NCBI GenBank assembly: GCA_963575745.1
Contig: CAUYUJ010019606.1
Location: 144,503-175,722, forward strand
Length of the DNA: 31,220 nucleotides
Origin: Prorocentrum cordatum
Taxonomy: Eukaryota > Sar > Dinophyceae > Prorocentrales > Prorocentraceae
Direction: 5' to 3'
Positions within the stretch are counted from its first letter, which is position 1, and every line of letters begins with the position of its first letter. Below are positions 16,648-26,104 of this stretch, one piece after another. A program made the position numbers and the translations under genes. Below the pieces are notes generated by a model. The model was not told the DNA's origin and made no database searches. It saw nothing but the letters and a program-made list of their open reading frames with translations.

Positions 16648-16855
16648 ACTGGGAACCGGCGGTAAACCGTCAACCAGATTACCGCCAGGCACCTCGTAGA
16701 GTCTGGAGCGAGAGCCGAAAAACTTGAAAAATCACAATTTCGGTGGGAAGTTGACTGGCAGACGCGGCATAACCCACTACAGGTGCGATGAATCTGCTTT
16801 CTCAAAAAAATGTCAAATATCTTTCAAATCTTAGCAAAACCGACGAAAAGTTATC
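16648..16855 (-). repeat. Deleted A2 unit, 3' part
   Basis: Hairpin ACTGGGAACCGGCGGTAA…GATTACCGCC, subterminal CACCTCGTAGAG, then a shortened A2 body (about 60 bp missing near 16740) to AAAAGTTATC, where the next hairpin starts. Confidence 0.55.
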
Positions 16856-17509
16856 ACTGGGACCCGCGGTAACCCGTCAACCAGGTAACCGCCGGGAGCC
16901 TCGTAGAGCTATGATCTCGCGCAGCGCTGCTCAGAACAGCTTTCTCAAAAAAAGCTCGGAAAATACGTGTTTTGAATTTCCCATCTTCGTTTTGTGGACC
17001 TGGCTCGAGTACCAGACCGAGTTCAGACCTCTCGATGCGAGAAAAGAACGCGCCAGTTGATACTTGATCGATTTATGTGTGCGTACCAGCTCGGTACCTC
17101 TCCTGAACCTTCAGTTAAGTACAGCAAACCGAGAGAACTTATCAAATGACTTGAATACAAATAGTTTTGCGGACCTAGCTCGAGTATAAGACCGAGTTCA
17201 GACCTCTGGATGCAACAGACGAATGCGCCAGATAATCCCCATAGGATTCTAAGTATGAGCTCTGTAGCTATTCTAAATCTCGAGTTAAGAAAACCGTTAA
17301 CGCGTGTCAGGATGACTCGGAACACAATCGGTTCCCTCGAGTGTTTTGATAGTAATATTCCATCTATGGATCTGAGAATGTTACTGGCAGACGCGAAATA
17401 ACCCACTACACGTGGTAAAAATACCAGTTCTAAAAAAAAATGAATTTTGTACAAAGATTTTAAAACCTACCCAAAGTTATCACATTGTCTCTTAAGGTCG
17501 CATCGGCCA
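16856..17509 (-). repeat. A/satellite composite unit, interrupted
   Basis: Eroded hairpin (ACTGGGACCCGCGGTAACCC…GTAACCGCCGGGA), subterminal GCCTCGTAGAGC near 16899, short body, two satellite monomers (16995-17310) and an A2 segment ending CATCGGCCA, again at the internal site before CTAGC where the next unit sits. Confidence 0.6.
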
Positions 17510-18161
17510 ACTGGCGCCGGCGCAACCGTGAGCCTGGTCACCGCCGGGAACCTCGTAGAGCTGCTTGCACGGGTAGAGCAATAGTGCTCAGAACCGAACT
17601 AGAGTAATAAAACGAAGAATTTCCTCGACATCTTGATCTTTGGATTTTTCCAATACTCATCTTAACTTGGTTGCTGGGGTGAACTATAATCAAAAGCATC
17701 AGCAGAGCTGAGCTGCTCAAGGAACAAAATTTATATGCAAATGCTTAGCGCACAAATCTGCTTCCACAAAATGAATTGTCACATATCTAAATCTAGCAAA
17801 ACCAACAAAAAGTTGTCACATTGTCCGTTCTGGTCGGGTCGGCCAACTGGCTCCACCCTGCGCCGCACTTGCTCTATCATCGATGTATTTGCAAAAGGAT
17901 AGAAAAACCGACACCACTCGCGCTGGCGGTCCAACCGACAACCTAGTCACCGCCAGGAATCTCGTAGAGCTTCTAGCACGCGTAAGAGTGCTCAGATTGA
18001 AAGCAGACATCATAGAAAAACGTGGAATTTCAATGTTTTACTGTCAACATGATGTCGATTTCTCCTAATTTCTCGATAGTAAAACTGGCTCTAGAGATCT
18101 GAGCTGCTATGGGAACAAATTTTATATGCCAATGCTGGGCGTAAAAATCTGCTTTCTGAAA
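17510..18161 (-). repeat. Two consecutive A1-like units, both 3' parts
   Basis: First: hairpin ACTGGCGCCGGCGCAACC…TCACCGCCGGGA (left arm two bases short), subterminal ACCTCGTAGAGCTG near 17548, diverged A1 body (CGAAGAATTTCCTCGAC, GGTTGCTGGGGTGAAC) to about 17910. Second: strongly degraded hairpin (CGCTGGCGGTCC…TCACCGCCAGGA, 17919-17961), subterminal TCTCGTAGAGCTTC, A1 body to TTTCTGAAA at 18161. Confidence 0.5.
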
Positions 18162-18483
18162 ACTGACGCCGGCGGTAAACCGTCAACCTGGTCACCGCTG
18201 GGAACCTCGTAGAGCTCCTCCGACGGGTAATAGTGCTCAGAATCGAACTTAAGTAATAAAACGAAGATTTTCTTAACATCTTGATTTTTCGATTTTTCCG
18301 ATACTCATCTTAACTTAGTTCCCGGAAGTCAACTTAATGAAATGCACCAGCAGAGCTGAGCTGCTCAGGGAGCGAAGTCTATATGACACTGCGCAAAAAT
18401 CTGCTTCTCCACAATACATGGTTAAATATCTTTCAAAATTGACCCAAAGCTGCCACATTATCTCTTCTGGTCGGATGGTCCAA
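18162..18483 (-). repeat. A1-like unit, 3' part
   Basis: Hairpin ACTGACGCCGGCGGTAA…GGTCACCGCTGGGA, subterminal ACCTCGTAGAGCTC near 18205, body resembling 17549-17800 (CGAAGATTTTCTTAACATC, GTTCCCGGAAGTCAAC) to GGATGGTCCA at 18482. It stops at the same internal site before CTAGC. Confidence 0.55.
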
Positions 18484-18795
18484 CTGGGAAACGATATTAT
18501 CCGAGTCATCTTGACAGATGCTGTCGGTGTTCTGTACTTAACTCGAAATGTAGAAGAGCTACAGAGATCGTACGCACATCAATCGATTTAGCATCAGCAG
18601 GCGCGTCCGTTTGTTGCATACCTCGTAGAGCTCTTCGGCATCGATGAGCAGAGGAATTCCGGCGCGGGGGGGAGCTAGTTGGCCGACCTGACCAGAACGG
18701 ACAATGTGATAACTTTTGGTTGGTTGTGCCAAGATTTGACAGATATTTGACCATTTATTTTGAGAAACTAGATTTTTTGCGCTAAGCATACGCAT
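18484..18795 (+). repeat. Reversed satellite monomer and reversed A1 5' part
   Basis: 18490-18615 is a satellite monomer in the opposite orientation to its neighbours (contains CGAGTCATCTTGACAGATG and GGCGCGTCCGTTTGTTGCAT). It is followed by an A1 5' end in plus orientation: tip ACCTCGTAGAGCTC at 18620-18633, body to GCTAAGCATACGCAT at 18795. Both are inverted relative to the flanking minus-strand units. Confidence 0.6.
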
Positions 18796-19963
18796 ACTGG
18801 GCGCCGGCGGTAAACCGTCAACCTTTCTTACCGCCGGGGGACTCGTAGAGCTTCCTGACCATATATAATGTCGAAAAAAATTGCAGAGAACGAATATTTT
18901 TTCAGCCTAAGCGATTTCAGACCTCTCGATGCAACAGCCAAACGCCCCTCATGCTTCTGGATCGTTTCCTGTGCGCACGAGCTCCGCAGCTCTCCTACAG
19001 CCCGAGTTACGTGCGAAAATCGACAGCACCTCTCAAGATCACTCGAACAATACGAACAGTTTGGCAAACCGAGTATCAGACCGAGTTCAGACCTCTGAAT
19101 GCAACAGGCGGACGCGTCTGATGTCTCCGAATCGATTCCTGTGATTACCAGCCCTGCAGGCCCCATACACACCGTGTTAAGTGCAGAAAACCGAGAGCAT
19201 CTCTGAAGACGACTCGAACAATACGAATAGTTTCGCAGACCTAGCTCAGGCAGCAGAGAGTTCAGAACTCTGAATGCGACAGGCGGACGCGAATGATGTC
19301 TCCGAATCGATTCCAGTGATTACCAGCCCTGCAGCCCCCTTACAGCTCGAGTTAAGTGCAAAAAAACGGATAGCACCTCTGAAGATGACTCGAAGAATAC
19401 GAATAGTTCACGGACCTAGCTCGGACAGCACACCGAGTTCTGAGCTCTCGATTTGGCAGGCGGACGCGCCTGATGTCCAAATTGATTTCTGTGAGTACGA
19501 GCCCTGTAGCACCCCCCCCCCCTCTACAGCCCGAGTTAAGTGCAGAAAACTGAGAGCACCTGTCAAGATGACTCGAACAATACGAACAGTTTCGCGAACC
19601 TCGGCCAGCAGACCGATGTCAGACCTCTGGATGGAACAGACGAACGCGCCTGATGATATGCAATCGATTTCTGCGAGAATGAGCTCTGTAGCTGCCCTAC
19701 AGCTCGAGTTAAGTACAAAATACCGACAACGCGTATCAAGATGACTCGAAACAGCCGATCCCGCCGCGACGCATTTTTGCATAAATATTCACCCGATCGA
19801 GCTGGAATTAAACGGCGAGCGGGAATAAGATCGAATATGGTCAGAAGAAATACTAGAGCTCAAACGAATTGCTGAATTTCGAGGATCAAATTTTCAACCG
19901 ACCACAAATCAGCAAAGGTCCGTCGAGATTTTTCTTGCCAACTAGCTCTCCAGCGTGCCGGAA
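18796..19963 (-). mobile_element. B-type unit B3
   Basis: ACTGGGCGCC hairpin (GGCGGTAA…TTACCGCC), subterminal ACTCGTAGAGCTTCC at 18841-18855, 3' block (CATATATAATGTCGAAAAAA…GAGAACGAAT), five or so satellite monomers (CAGACCTC-type markers at 18918, 19088, about 19262, about 19437 and 19619), and conserved 5' block 19747-19962 (CCGATCCCGCC, GGCGAGCGGGAATAAGATCG). The 5' tip is missing because the next A2 hairpin enters at 19964. Confidence 0.7.
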
Positions 19964-20268
19964 CTAGGAACCGGCGGTAAACCGTCAACCAGGTTACCGC
20001 CGCGACCCTCGTAGAGCTCTTTCCTCACACCGCGCTTCTCGGAACACATGAAGGAAGCTCCTGGGGCGAGATTTTTATTTCACGTCGGTTGCTCCAAGTG
20101 TTTAAGTAATACTGTACCTACAGGCCTGGAAATTTTACAGACGCACGCGTCACAACCCATTACAGGTGCGAAAAATCTGGTTTCTCAAAATAAATTATCA
20201 AATATCTCTCAAATCTTAGCAAAACCGACCCAAAGTCAACACTTTGTCTCTTAAGGCCAGGTCGACCA
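19964..20268 (-). repeat. A2 unit, 3' part, interrupted by B4
   Basis: Hairpin ACTAGGAACCGGCGGTAAACC…GGTTACCGCCGCGA, subterminal CCTCGTAGAGCTC near 20010, shortened A2 body to GGTCGACCA, where ACTGGGAGC of B4 begins: another use of the internal CTAGT|TGGTC site. Confidence 0.65.
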
Positions 20269-20864
20269 ACTGGGAGCTGGCGGTAAACCGTCAACCTTTC
20301 TTACCGCCAGGGGACTCTTAGAGCTTCCTGACAATATATAATGTCGAAAAAAATTGCAGAGAACGAATAGTTTTTGAGCCGAAGGGATTTCAGGCCTCTC
20401 GATGTAACAGCCGAACGCCCCCCGATGCTTCTGGATTCTCGTCTGCACGGGCTCTGTAGCTCTCCTACACCCCGAATTACGTGTGTAAATCGACAGCACC
20501 CCTCAAGATGATTTGAACAAAAAGAATAGTTTCGTAAACCCACCTAGAGTATCAGACCGAGTTCAGACCTCTGAATGCCACAGTGGGAGTGGGACGCGTT
20601 TGATGTCTCCGAATTGATTCCTGTAATTACCAGCCCTACGTGTGTAAATCGACAGCACCCCTCAAGATGATTTGAACAAAAAGAATAGTTTCGTAAACCC
20701 ACCTAGAGTATCAGACCGAGTTCAGACCTCTGAATGCCACAGTGGGAGTGGGACGCGTTTGATGTCTCCGAATTGATTCCTGTAATTACCAGCCCTGCAG
20801 CCACCCCACAGCCCGAGTCAAGTGCAGAAAGCCGACAGCACCTTTCAAAATGACTCAAACAACA
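20269..20864 (-). mobile_element. B-type unit B4, truncated
   Basis: Hairpin (GGCGGTAA…TTACCGCC), subterminal ACTCTTAGAGCTTCC, 3' block like B3, satellite monomers. The 5' block and tip are absent; the unit ends in ATGACTCAAACAACAAG next to a reversed A1 piece. Confidence 0.6.
20478..20795 (-). repeat. Identical 159-bp tandem duplication within B4
   Basis: 20478-20636 and 20637-20795 appear identical base for base, including the unusual CCACAGTGGGAGTGGGACGCG segment. The period is 159 bp rather than 177 because the duplicated block is one monomer with an internal deletion. The absence of differences indicates a very recent unequal exchange or replication slip. Confidence 0.85.
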
Positions 20865-20953
20865 AGTCATTTTGAGAAAGCAGATTTTTACTCCGAGCAT
20901 TGGTATCTTAACCTCATCCTGCATGCATCTTAGCTCTTTCGAGACAGTTTAAT
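20865..20953 (+). repeat. Reversed A1 body fragment
   Basis: Contains CATTTTGAGAAAGCAGATTT and a degraded CGAGCATTGGTATC, the reverse complement of the A1 landmark ATGCCAATGCTCGG; it ends at GTTTAAT where the foldback starts. Confidence 0.55.
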
Positions 20954-21314
20954 GGCGCCGGCGGTGAACCGTCAACCTGGTCACCGCCGGAACCTCGTAG
21001 AGCTCATTCCACGCGTGAGAGTGCTCGGAGTCGAAAGAGAGAGCTTCTGGAAGCATTTCTCGAAAAAAAAAAAAAGGAAAATTGATTTTTCGTTTCGACA
21101 TAAAGATGGTTCCGCCAAGTGTTTTGATAGTAAAAGTGCGCTTAGCCAGTTTAACTATCTAAACATCTTTATGTCGACACAACAAAAATGAATTTTTCTG
21201 TTTTTCGAAAAATGCTTCTAGAAGCTCTCTCTTTCGACTCTGGAACTCTTACGGGAGAAAGGAGCTCTACGAGGTTCTCAGCGGTGTCGAGTTTGAAGGT
21301 TCACCGCCGGCGCC
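20954..21314. repeat. Foldback: two A3 3' ends in head-to-head inversion
   Basis: Left arm 20954-21108 and right arm 21164-21314 are diverged reverse complements. Each has, from outside in, GGCGCCGGCGGTGAACC, the hairpin, the subterminal repeat (AACCTCGTAGAGCTC / GAGCTCTACGAGGTT), CGAAAGAGAGAGCTTCT and CGACATAAAGATG. The 55-bp spacer holds A3 sequence (CAAGTGTTTTGATAGTAAAA). It could form a ~150-bp cruciform. The arms differ at many sites, so the inversion is not recent. Confidence 0.75.
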
Positions 21315-21353
21315 AGTCTGAAACTCTTAGCTCTCAGAGACTCCGGGAATATA
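21315..21353 (-). repeat. Remnant end of a C element
   Basis: AGCTCTCAGAGACTCCGGGAAT matches the right end of the C element at 13487-13510 (AGCTCTCAGAGAGCTCTCCGGGAAT) with a 3-base deletion. The rest of the element is gone, replaced by the foldback on the left. Confidence 0.6.
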
Positions 21354-22242
21354 ACTGGGCGCCGGCGGTAAACCATCAACCTTTGTTGCCGGGGCACTCG
21401 TAGAGCTTCCTGACAGTATATAATGTAGAAAAAAATTGCAGAGAACGAATAGTTTTCAGCCCAGGCGATTCCAGACCTCTGAAGATGACTCTAACAAAAA
21501 AAAACAAAAAGTTTGGCAACCCAGCTCGAATATGAAACGAGTCCAGACCTCTTAATGCGGCAGGCGGACGCGTCTGATCTGGATCGTTTCCTCTGATAAC
21601 CAGCCCTGCAGCCCCCTACAGTCCGCGTTAAGTGCAGAAAACCGACAGCAGCTCTCAGGATAACTCGAATAATACAATAGTTTTGCGAACCTAGTCCGAG
21701 CAGCAGACCAAGTTTCGAGCTCTGGGTTCGAAAGAAGGACGCGCCTGATGAATTCCACATTGATGTCTGTGACCAGCAGCACTGTAGCTCTCCCCCAGCA
21801 CGACTGCAGTGCAGAATCGAGGGCACTTCTCAGATGTCTCGAACAACGAGTATTTTCGCGAACGGACGGGCAGCAGACCGAGTCCAGAGCTCTCGATTGA
21901 ACAGACGATCACGTCTGATAATTCCGAATCGATTTCTATGAGAATGAGTTCTGTAGCTGTCCTACAGCTCGAGTTCAGTACACAAAACCGAGAGTGTCTG
22001 CTACGATCACTCGACTAGTAATAGATTTCCGAACTTAGCTCGGCTATCAGACCGAGTTCAGACCTCTGGATTCAACATACCAACGAGCCTGATCATTCTA
22101 AATCGATTAGCTGTGTTTATCAGCTCTGTAGCTGTCCTGAAGCTCGAGCTATGTTCAGAAAACCGGCATTGCGTGTCAAGATAACTCGAAACGGCCGATC
22201 CCGCCTGCCTGCTTTTTGGCAGTGAAAGGAAGCGCTGCCAGA
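21354..22242 (-). mobile_element. B-type unit B5
   Basis: Hairpin partly deleted (ACTGGGCGCCGGCGGTAAACC…TTGCCGGGG), subterminal ACTCGTAGAGCTTCC at 21396-21410, 3' block, four satellite monomers to about 22185, then only the first ~50 bp of the conserved 5' block (ACGGCCGATCCCGCC, TGCTTTTTGGCAGTG), cut at 22242. Confidence 0.65.
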
Positions 22243-22592
22243 ACTGGGAACCGGCGGTAAACCGTCAACCAGGTTACCGCCGGGCACCTCGTAGAGCTCT
22301 TTTGTTACACAGCGCTTCTCGGAATCCATTAAGAAAGCCCTGCAGCAAGAGCAGAAAAACTCGAAAACAATACGATTCTGGGTTCCCTCAAGCCTTTTGA
22401 TAGTAATACTGCAGCTGCGAACCTGAGAATTTTACTGGCAGACGCGGCACAACCCACTACACGTGAGAAAAATACTGGTTCTTAAAACGAATTTCAAAAT
22501 TCTTCATAAAGTGAGAAAAACCGACGCCGGGTTACCACATCCTCTCTTTTGGTCGGGCTCGCCAACTTGTAAGCGTCCACTTGTAAGCGCCC
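22243..22592 (-). repeat. A2 unit, 3' part, with two solo C-element ends
   Basis: Hairpin ACTGGGAACCGGCGGTAAACC…GGTTACCGCCGGGCA, subterminal ACCTCGTAGAGCTC near 22286, A2 body to GCTCGCCA. Then CTTGTAAGCGTCC and CTTGTAAGCGCCC (22566-22592) stand in tandem; these are the outer-end motif of family C elements (see 27305) without the element itself. Confidence 0.6.
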
Positions 22593-22992
22593 ACTGGACG
22601 CCGGCGGTGAACCGTCAACCTGGTCACCGCCGGGAACCTCGTAGAGCTCCTAACACGGATAAGAGTGCTCAGTATCGAAAGAGAGGGATTCTGGATGTAT
22701 TTCTCGAAAAATAGAAAATATAATTTTTTTCATGTAGAGATAGAGTTGGTTTCGCCAAGTGTTTTGATAGTAAAAGTGCATGTAGAGAGCTCATATTAAG
22801 ACAGAGAGCCCCTCATAATCGTTGACAAGTGCGAAGAATCTGCTTTCTCAAAATAAATGGTCAAATATCTTTCAAAAAATCGCAAAACCACCCAAAAGTT
22901 ATCACATTGTCCGTTCTGTTCGGGTCGACCAACTAGCTCCACCCCGCGCCGGAATTCCTCTAGCTCATCGAGGACGAAGAGCTCTACGAGGT
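22593..22992 (-). mobile_element. Complete A3 unit, 400 bp
   Basis: Hairpin ACTGGACGCCGGCGGTGAACC…GGTCACCGCC, subterminal ACCTCGTAGAGCTC at 22636-22649, A3 body (CGAAAGAGAGGGATTCTGG), 5' tip GAGCTCTACGAGGT at 22979-22992. It abuts the B6 terminus directly (GAGGT|ACTGGG), a head-to-tail junction like 3314/3315. Confidence 0.8.
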
Positions 22993-23024
22993 ACTGGGCG
23001 CCGGCGGTAAACCGTCAACCTTTC

Positions 23025-24494
23025 TTTTTTTTTTTTTTTTTGGGGGGGGGGCTGACCAGGCACCGAGCGCCCCAGCGCCCGTTAAGTGCCTACCTAGTCT
23101 CTCTGCAGCTGGAGGTCTTGGGCCACCTGGACTGCGGCCCGCAAGAGGCCCTCGAGACCCGAAAGCTCAGCGTCAGTGATACTGCTATGGGAGGGGAGTG
23201 CCTGTGCACAACGCCCTACTATTTCCCATATGATTGGACAAGGAGAGGAGGCTTGGGGGTAGAGGGAGACTACACGAGCTCTCTTATCTCTATGCTCAGG
23301 GTCAGGGTAAGGGTCATGGAATCGAGGAATATATCCAATCTGCAGAAACCAGCCAACGCCCACACCTTGGGCACACACTCAGCCGTCGAAGGATCCGCGG
23401 AGGCCAATAACTCGAAAGTTGTCTCGGACATCAGAACGAAAGATATGGTGGTGGAACAGCTCTCTGAATATCTGGCCTTCCCGTGCTAAGTGGGTAAGTT
23501 CATCAGCTACTGTGTTACTCTCTCGATATATGTGTCGAATGAAGTCGTTGCCCCATGAGGGGGGTCGTATTACTTCCTCCTCCAACTCTTCCAAAAGAGA
23601 AATAATATTTGCCACCCGCCTACGATAAGAAGCCCCATCTCCTCCTTCTCCTCCCTCAACCTTCCAGAGACCATTGATCCAGTTACAGATAAGAAGCGAA
23701 TCGCCCGTCAGCTCGAGACCGATCCCATCATCACTCAGATCCCAAGTCGGCTCCTGTTCACTGTTCGAGGCCAATCTCTGGGCCAGCTTCTCGGACTCCT
23801 TCGCCGACAACGGACGAGCCAACATCTCCTCCCCCCTCTCCTTTATGTAGTCTCCTCTCCCTCCAGTTCCTCCACGGACAACAAACAAGTCAAACAGAGA
23901 CCCCAAAGTACAAGCTTCCAGGAACTGCCTGCAATACTGAACGAAGTCAGAGTAAGAGAAAGAGCACGCCCACCACCACCGATCCTCCAGATTCACAAAC
24001 GAGGGAAATATCGTCTGGAACATGAAACACCAAGGATGTTCACCCGTCGCCTGCCCCTTAGTACTGCCTAATCGTGTCAGTTTCGAGGCCTCCTTCCACT
24101 TCCACTGAGAACGCCAATATTTTGACTCCAGTGTCCTTTTCTCCTCCCACCTCGGGGTACAGCACATCAGAAGCCGGCGTGCGTCACGATGCGCACGAGG
24201 ATACACCGTCTGTTGTCCAGGTCCAGAAACAGCCACCCTCCGACGTTTCGGGGGGGGCCTGGGGGAATCCCTAGGCCCCCCCCGCTCACAGGGAACTACA
24301 ATATCTCGAGAAGAAGAGGCCCTATCAGAGGGCATAGCAGAAGAGACCATCCCATGCATATCTGAAGAGACAGCGCCCATCCCATTCGTATCTGAGGAGA
24401 CTGCGCCCATCCCATTAGTAACTGCAGAGACAGCACCCATCCCACTGGTAACTGACGAGACTCCCACCATCCCATTAGTAACTGAAGAGCCCAC
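23025..24494 (-). pseudogene. RNase H-like retrocopy, copy 3 (longest), A-tailed, one in-frame TGA
   Basis: The minus strand is open from the 5' junction (24494) to a TGA at 23381-23379 (371 codons), then in the same frame for 94 more codons to TAG at 23094. Residues: five 10-aa repeats like SVTNGMGAVS (2-51); basic PPPKRRRVAV (80-89), a possible nuclear signal; a Trp/Phe-rich unknown domain (100-210); GDSLLICNWINGLW (264-277), the third-aspartate strand of RNase H; HIYRESNTVADELTHLARE (321-339), the fourth-aspartate motif; LRGSFDG (365-371), the first-aspartate strand; after the TGA, GVGVGWFLQIG and ITDAELSGLEGLLRAAV, the glutamate helix. The TGA replaces the second Gly of DGG (GGA in copy 1). 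There is no ATG at the junction (first at residue 9), so it is 5'-truncated. A 3' tail of ten C then 17 A (23041-23025) meets the hairpin loop. Probably a dead retrocopy; enzymatic role is inferred from motifs only. Confidence 0.72.
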
Positions 24495-25217
24495 ACCGCC
24501 GGGGGACTCGTAGAGCTTCCTGACAGTATATAGTGTGGGAAAAAATCCAGAGAACGACTAGTTGTCAGCCCAAGCGATTTCAGACCTCAAGATGACTCTA
24601 ACAAAAAAAACAGTTTCGCAACCCAGTTCGAGTATCAGACCGAGTTCAGACCTCTAAATGCGACAGGCGGACGCGTCTGATGTCTGCGGATCGACTCATG
24701 TGACTACCAGCCCTGCAGCCCCCCTACAGCCCGAGTTAAGTGCAGAAAACCGACAGCATCTCTGAGGATAACTCGAATAATACAATAGTTTCGCGGACCT
24801 GTTTCGAGCAGCAGACCAAGTTCTGAGCTCTCGAATCGACCAACGAACGCGCCCAATGTGTGCAAATCGATTGCTATGACCCGCAGCACTGTAGCCCTCC
24901 CCCAGCACGAGTTGAGTGCAGAAAATTGAGAGAAATTTGCACGATGATTCAGACAATACGAATAGTTTCGCGGACCTAGCTCCGGCAGCAGGCCGAGTTG
25001 AGAGCTCTCGATACAACAGACAAACGCGCCCGATAATTCCCAATCGATTTCTGTGACTATAGTCTCTGTAGCTGCCCTATGGCTCGAGTTAAGTACAGAA
25101 AACCGAGAGTGTTTGTCAAGATGACTCGAATAATACGAATAGGTTTGCGGACCTAGCTCGGCTAGCAGACCGAGTTCAGACTTCTGGAGTCCAGAGGCGA
25201 GCGCGCCTGATGATTCT

Positions 25218-25430
25218 TGGGGAGTGATTCTGGGGCCGGGATCTGGGGATGGGAGCGGGAAAAGGGAGAGAAAGAACGCGGGATAGTCAGAGCGCGAGGG
25301 AGGGGAGTACACGATCTGTAGCGCGATCTGCCGAGGCCGGGGCGCTGAGAACTAGGGAGTGACGAATGCGATGGATGTTCATAGAAGGGGATATTGAAGA
25401 ATTGCCTGGCAGCTCGGATGATGATATTGG
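25218..25430. other. Orphan segment replacing part of a satellite monomer in B6
   Basis: Between GATGATTCT and GAAAACGCGTATCAAG, where other monomers have ~100 bp of standard sequence, lie ~213 bp of unrelated purine-rich DNA (GGGGCCGGGATCTGGGGATG, GCGCGAGGGAGGGGAG). Its right third can be read on the plus strand as MRWMFIEGDIEELPGSSDDDIG, too short to assign. No terminal repeats or target duplication are evident. Confidence 0.5.
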
Positions 25431-26104
25431 CGTTAGAAAACGCGTATCAAGTTTACTCGATAATACGAATAGAATAATAGAAATAGGTTTCCGGACCTAG
25501 CTCAGCTAGCCGACCGAGTTCAGACCTATGAATTCAACAGCCGAACGCGCCTGATGATTCTGAGTGCGATAGCTGTGCCTACCAGCACTGTAGCTGCCCT
25601 ACAGCTCGAGTTAAGTAGAAAATACCGACGACGCGTATCAACTTGACTCGAATAATACGAATAGGTTTTCCAACCTAGCTCGGCTTTAGCAGACCGAGTT
25701 CAGACCTCTGGATTCAACAGGCCGAACCGCCTGATTATTCTGAGTGCCATAGGTGTGCTTACCAGCAAAACTTGTAGCTGGCGCTACAAGTCGAGTTAAG
25801 TAGAAAATAGAACCGACAACGCGTATCAGATGAACTGGAAACCGCCGATCCCGCCAGAGTGCTTTTTGGCCTTCAAAGTTACCCGATCGAGCTGAGATCT
25901 AAATGGCGAGCGGGAATAAGATCGAATATCACGGAAAAAAATACTAGAGCTCTAACGAATGGTCAAATTTCGAGAACAAATTTTTCAACCGACCAAAAGT
26001 CACCAAAAGGTCCGTCGAGATTTTTCGTGCCAACTAGCTCTCCAGCGCTCCGGAATTACTCTTAAGCTTCCAGCAACAACTTGCTAAGGGAAGCTCTACG
26101 AGTT

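Larger units (their letters stand above)
22993..26104 (-). mobile_element. B-type unit B6 with an RNase H retrocopy in its hairpin
   Basis: Left: ACTGGGCGCC, outer arm and loop to 23024. Insert 23025-24494. Right: inner arm ACCGCCGG at 24495-24502, subterminal ACTCGTAGAGCTTCC at 24506-24520, 3' block (CAGTATATAGTGTGG), about seven satellite monomers (24590-25830), conserved 5' block 25836-26050 and an intact 5' tip GGAAGCTCTACGAGT at 26089-26103. The two 15-bp repeats are perfect inverted copies. Without the insert the unit is ~1.64 kb: the best complete B reference in the window. Confidence 0.75.
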
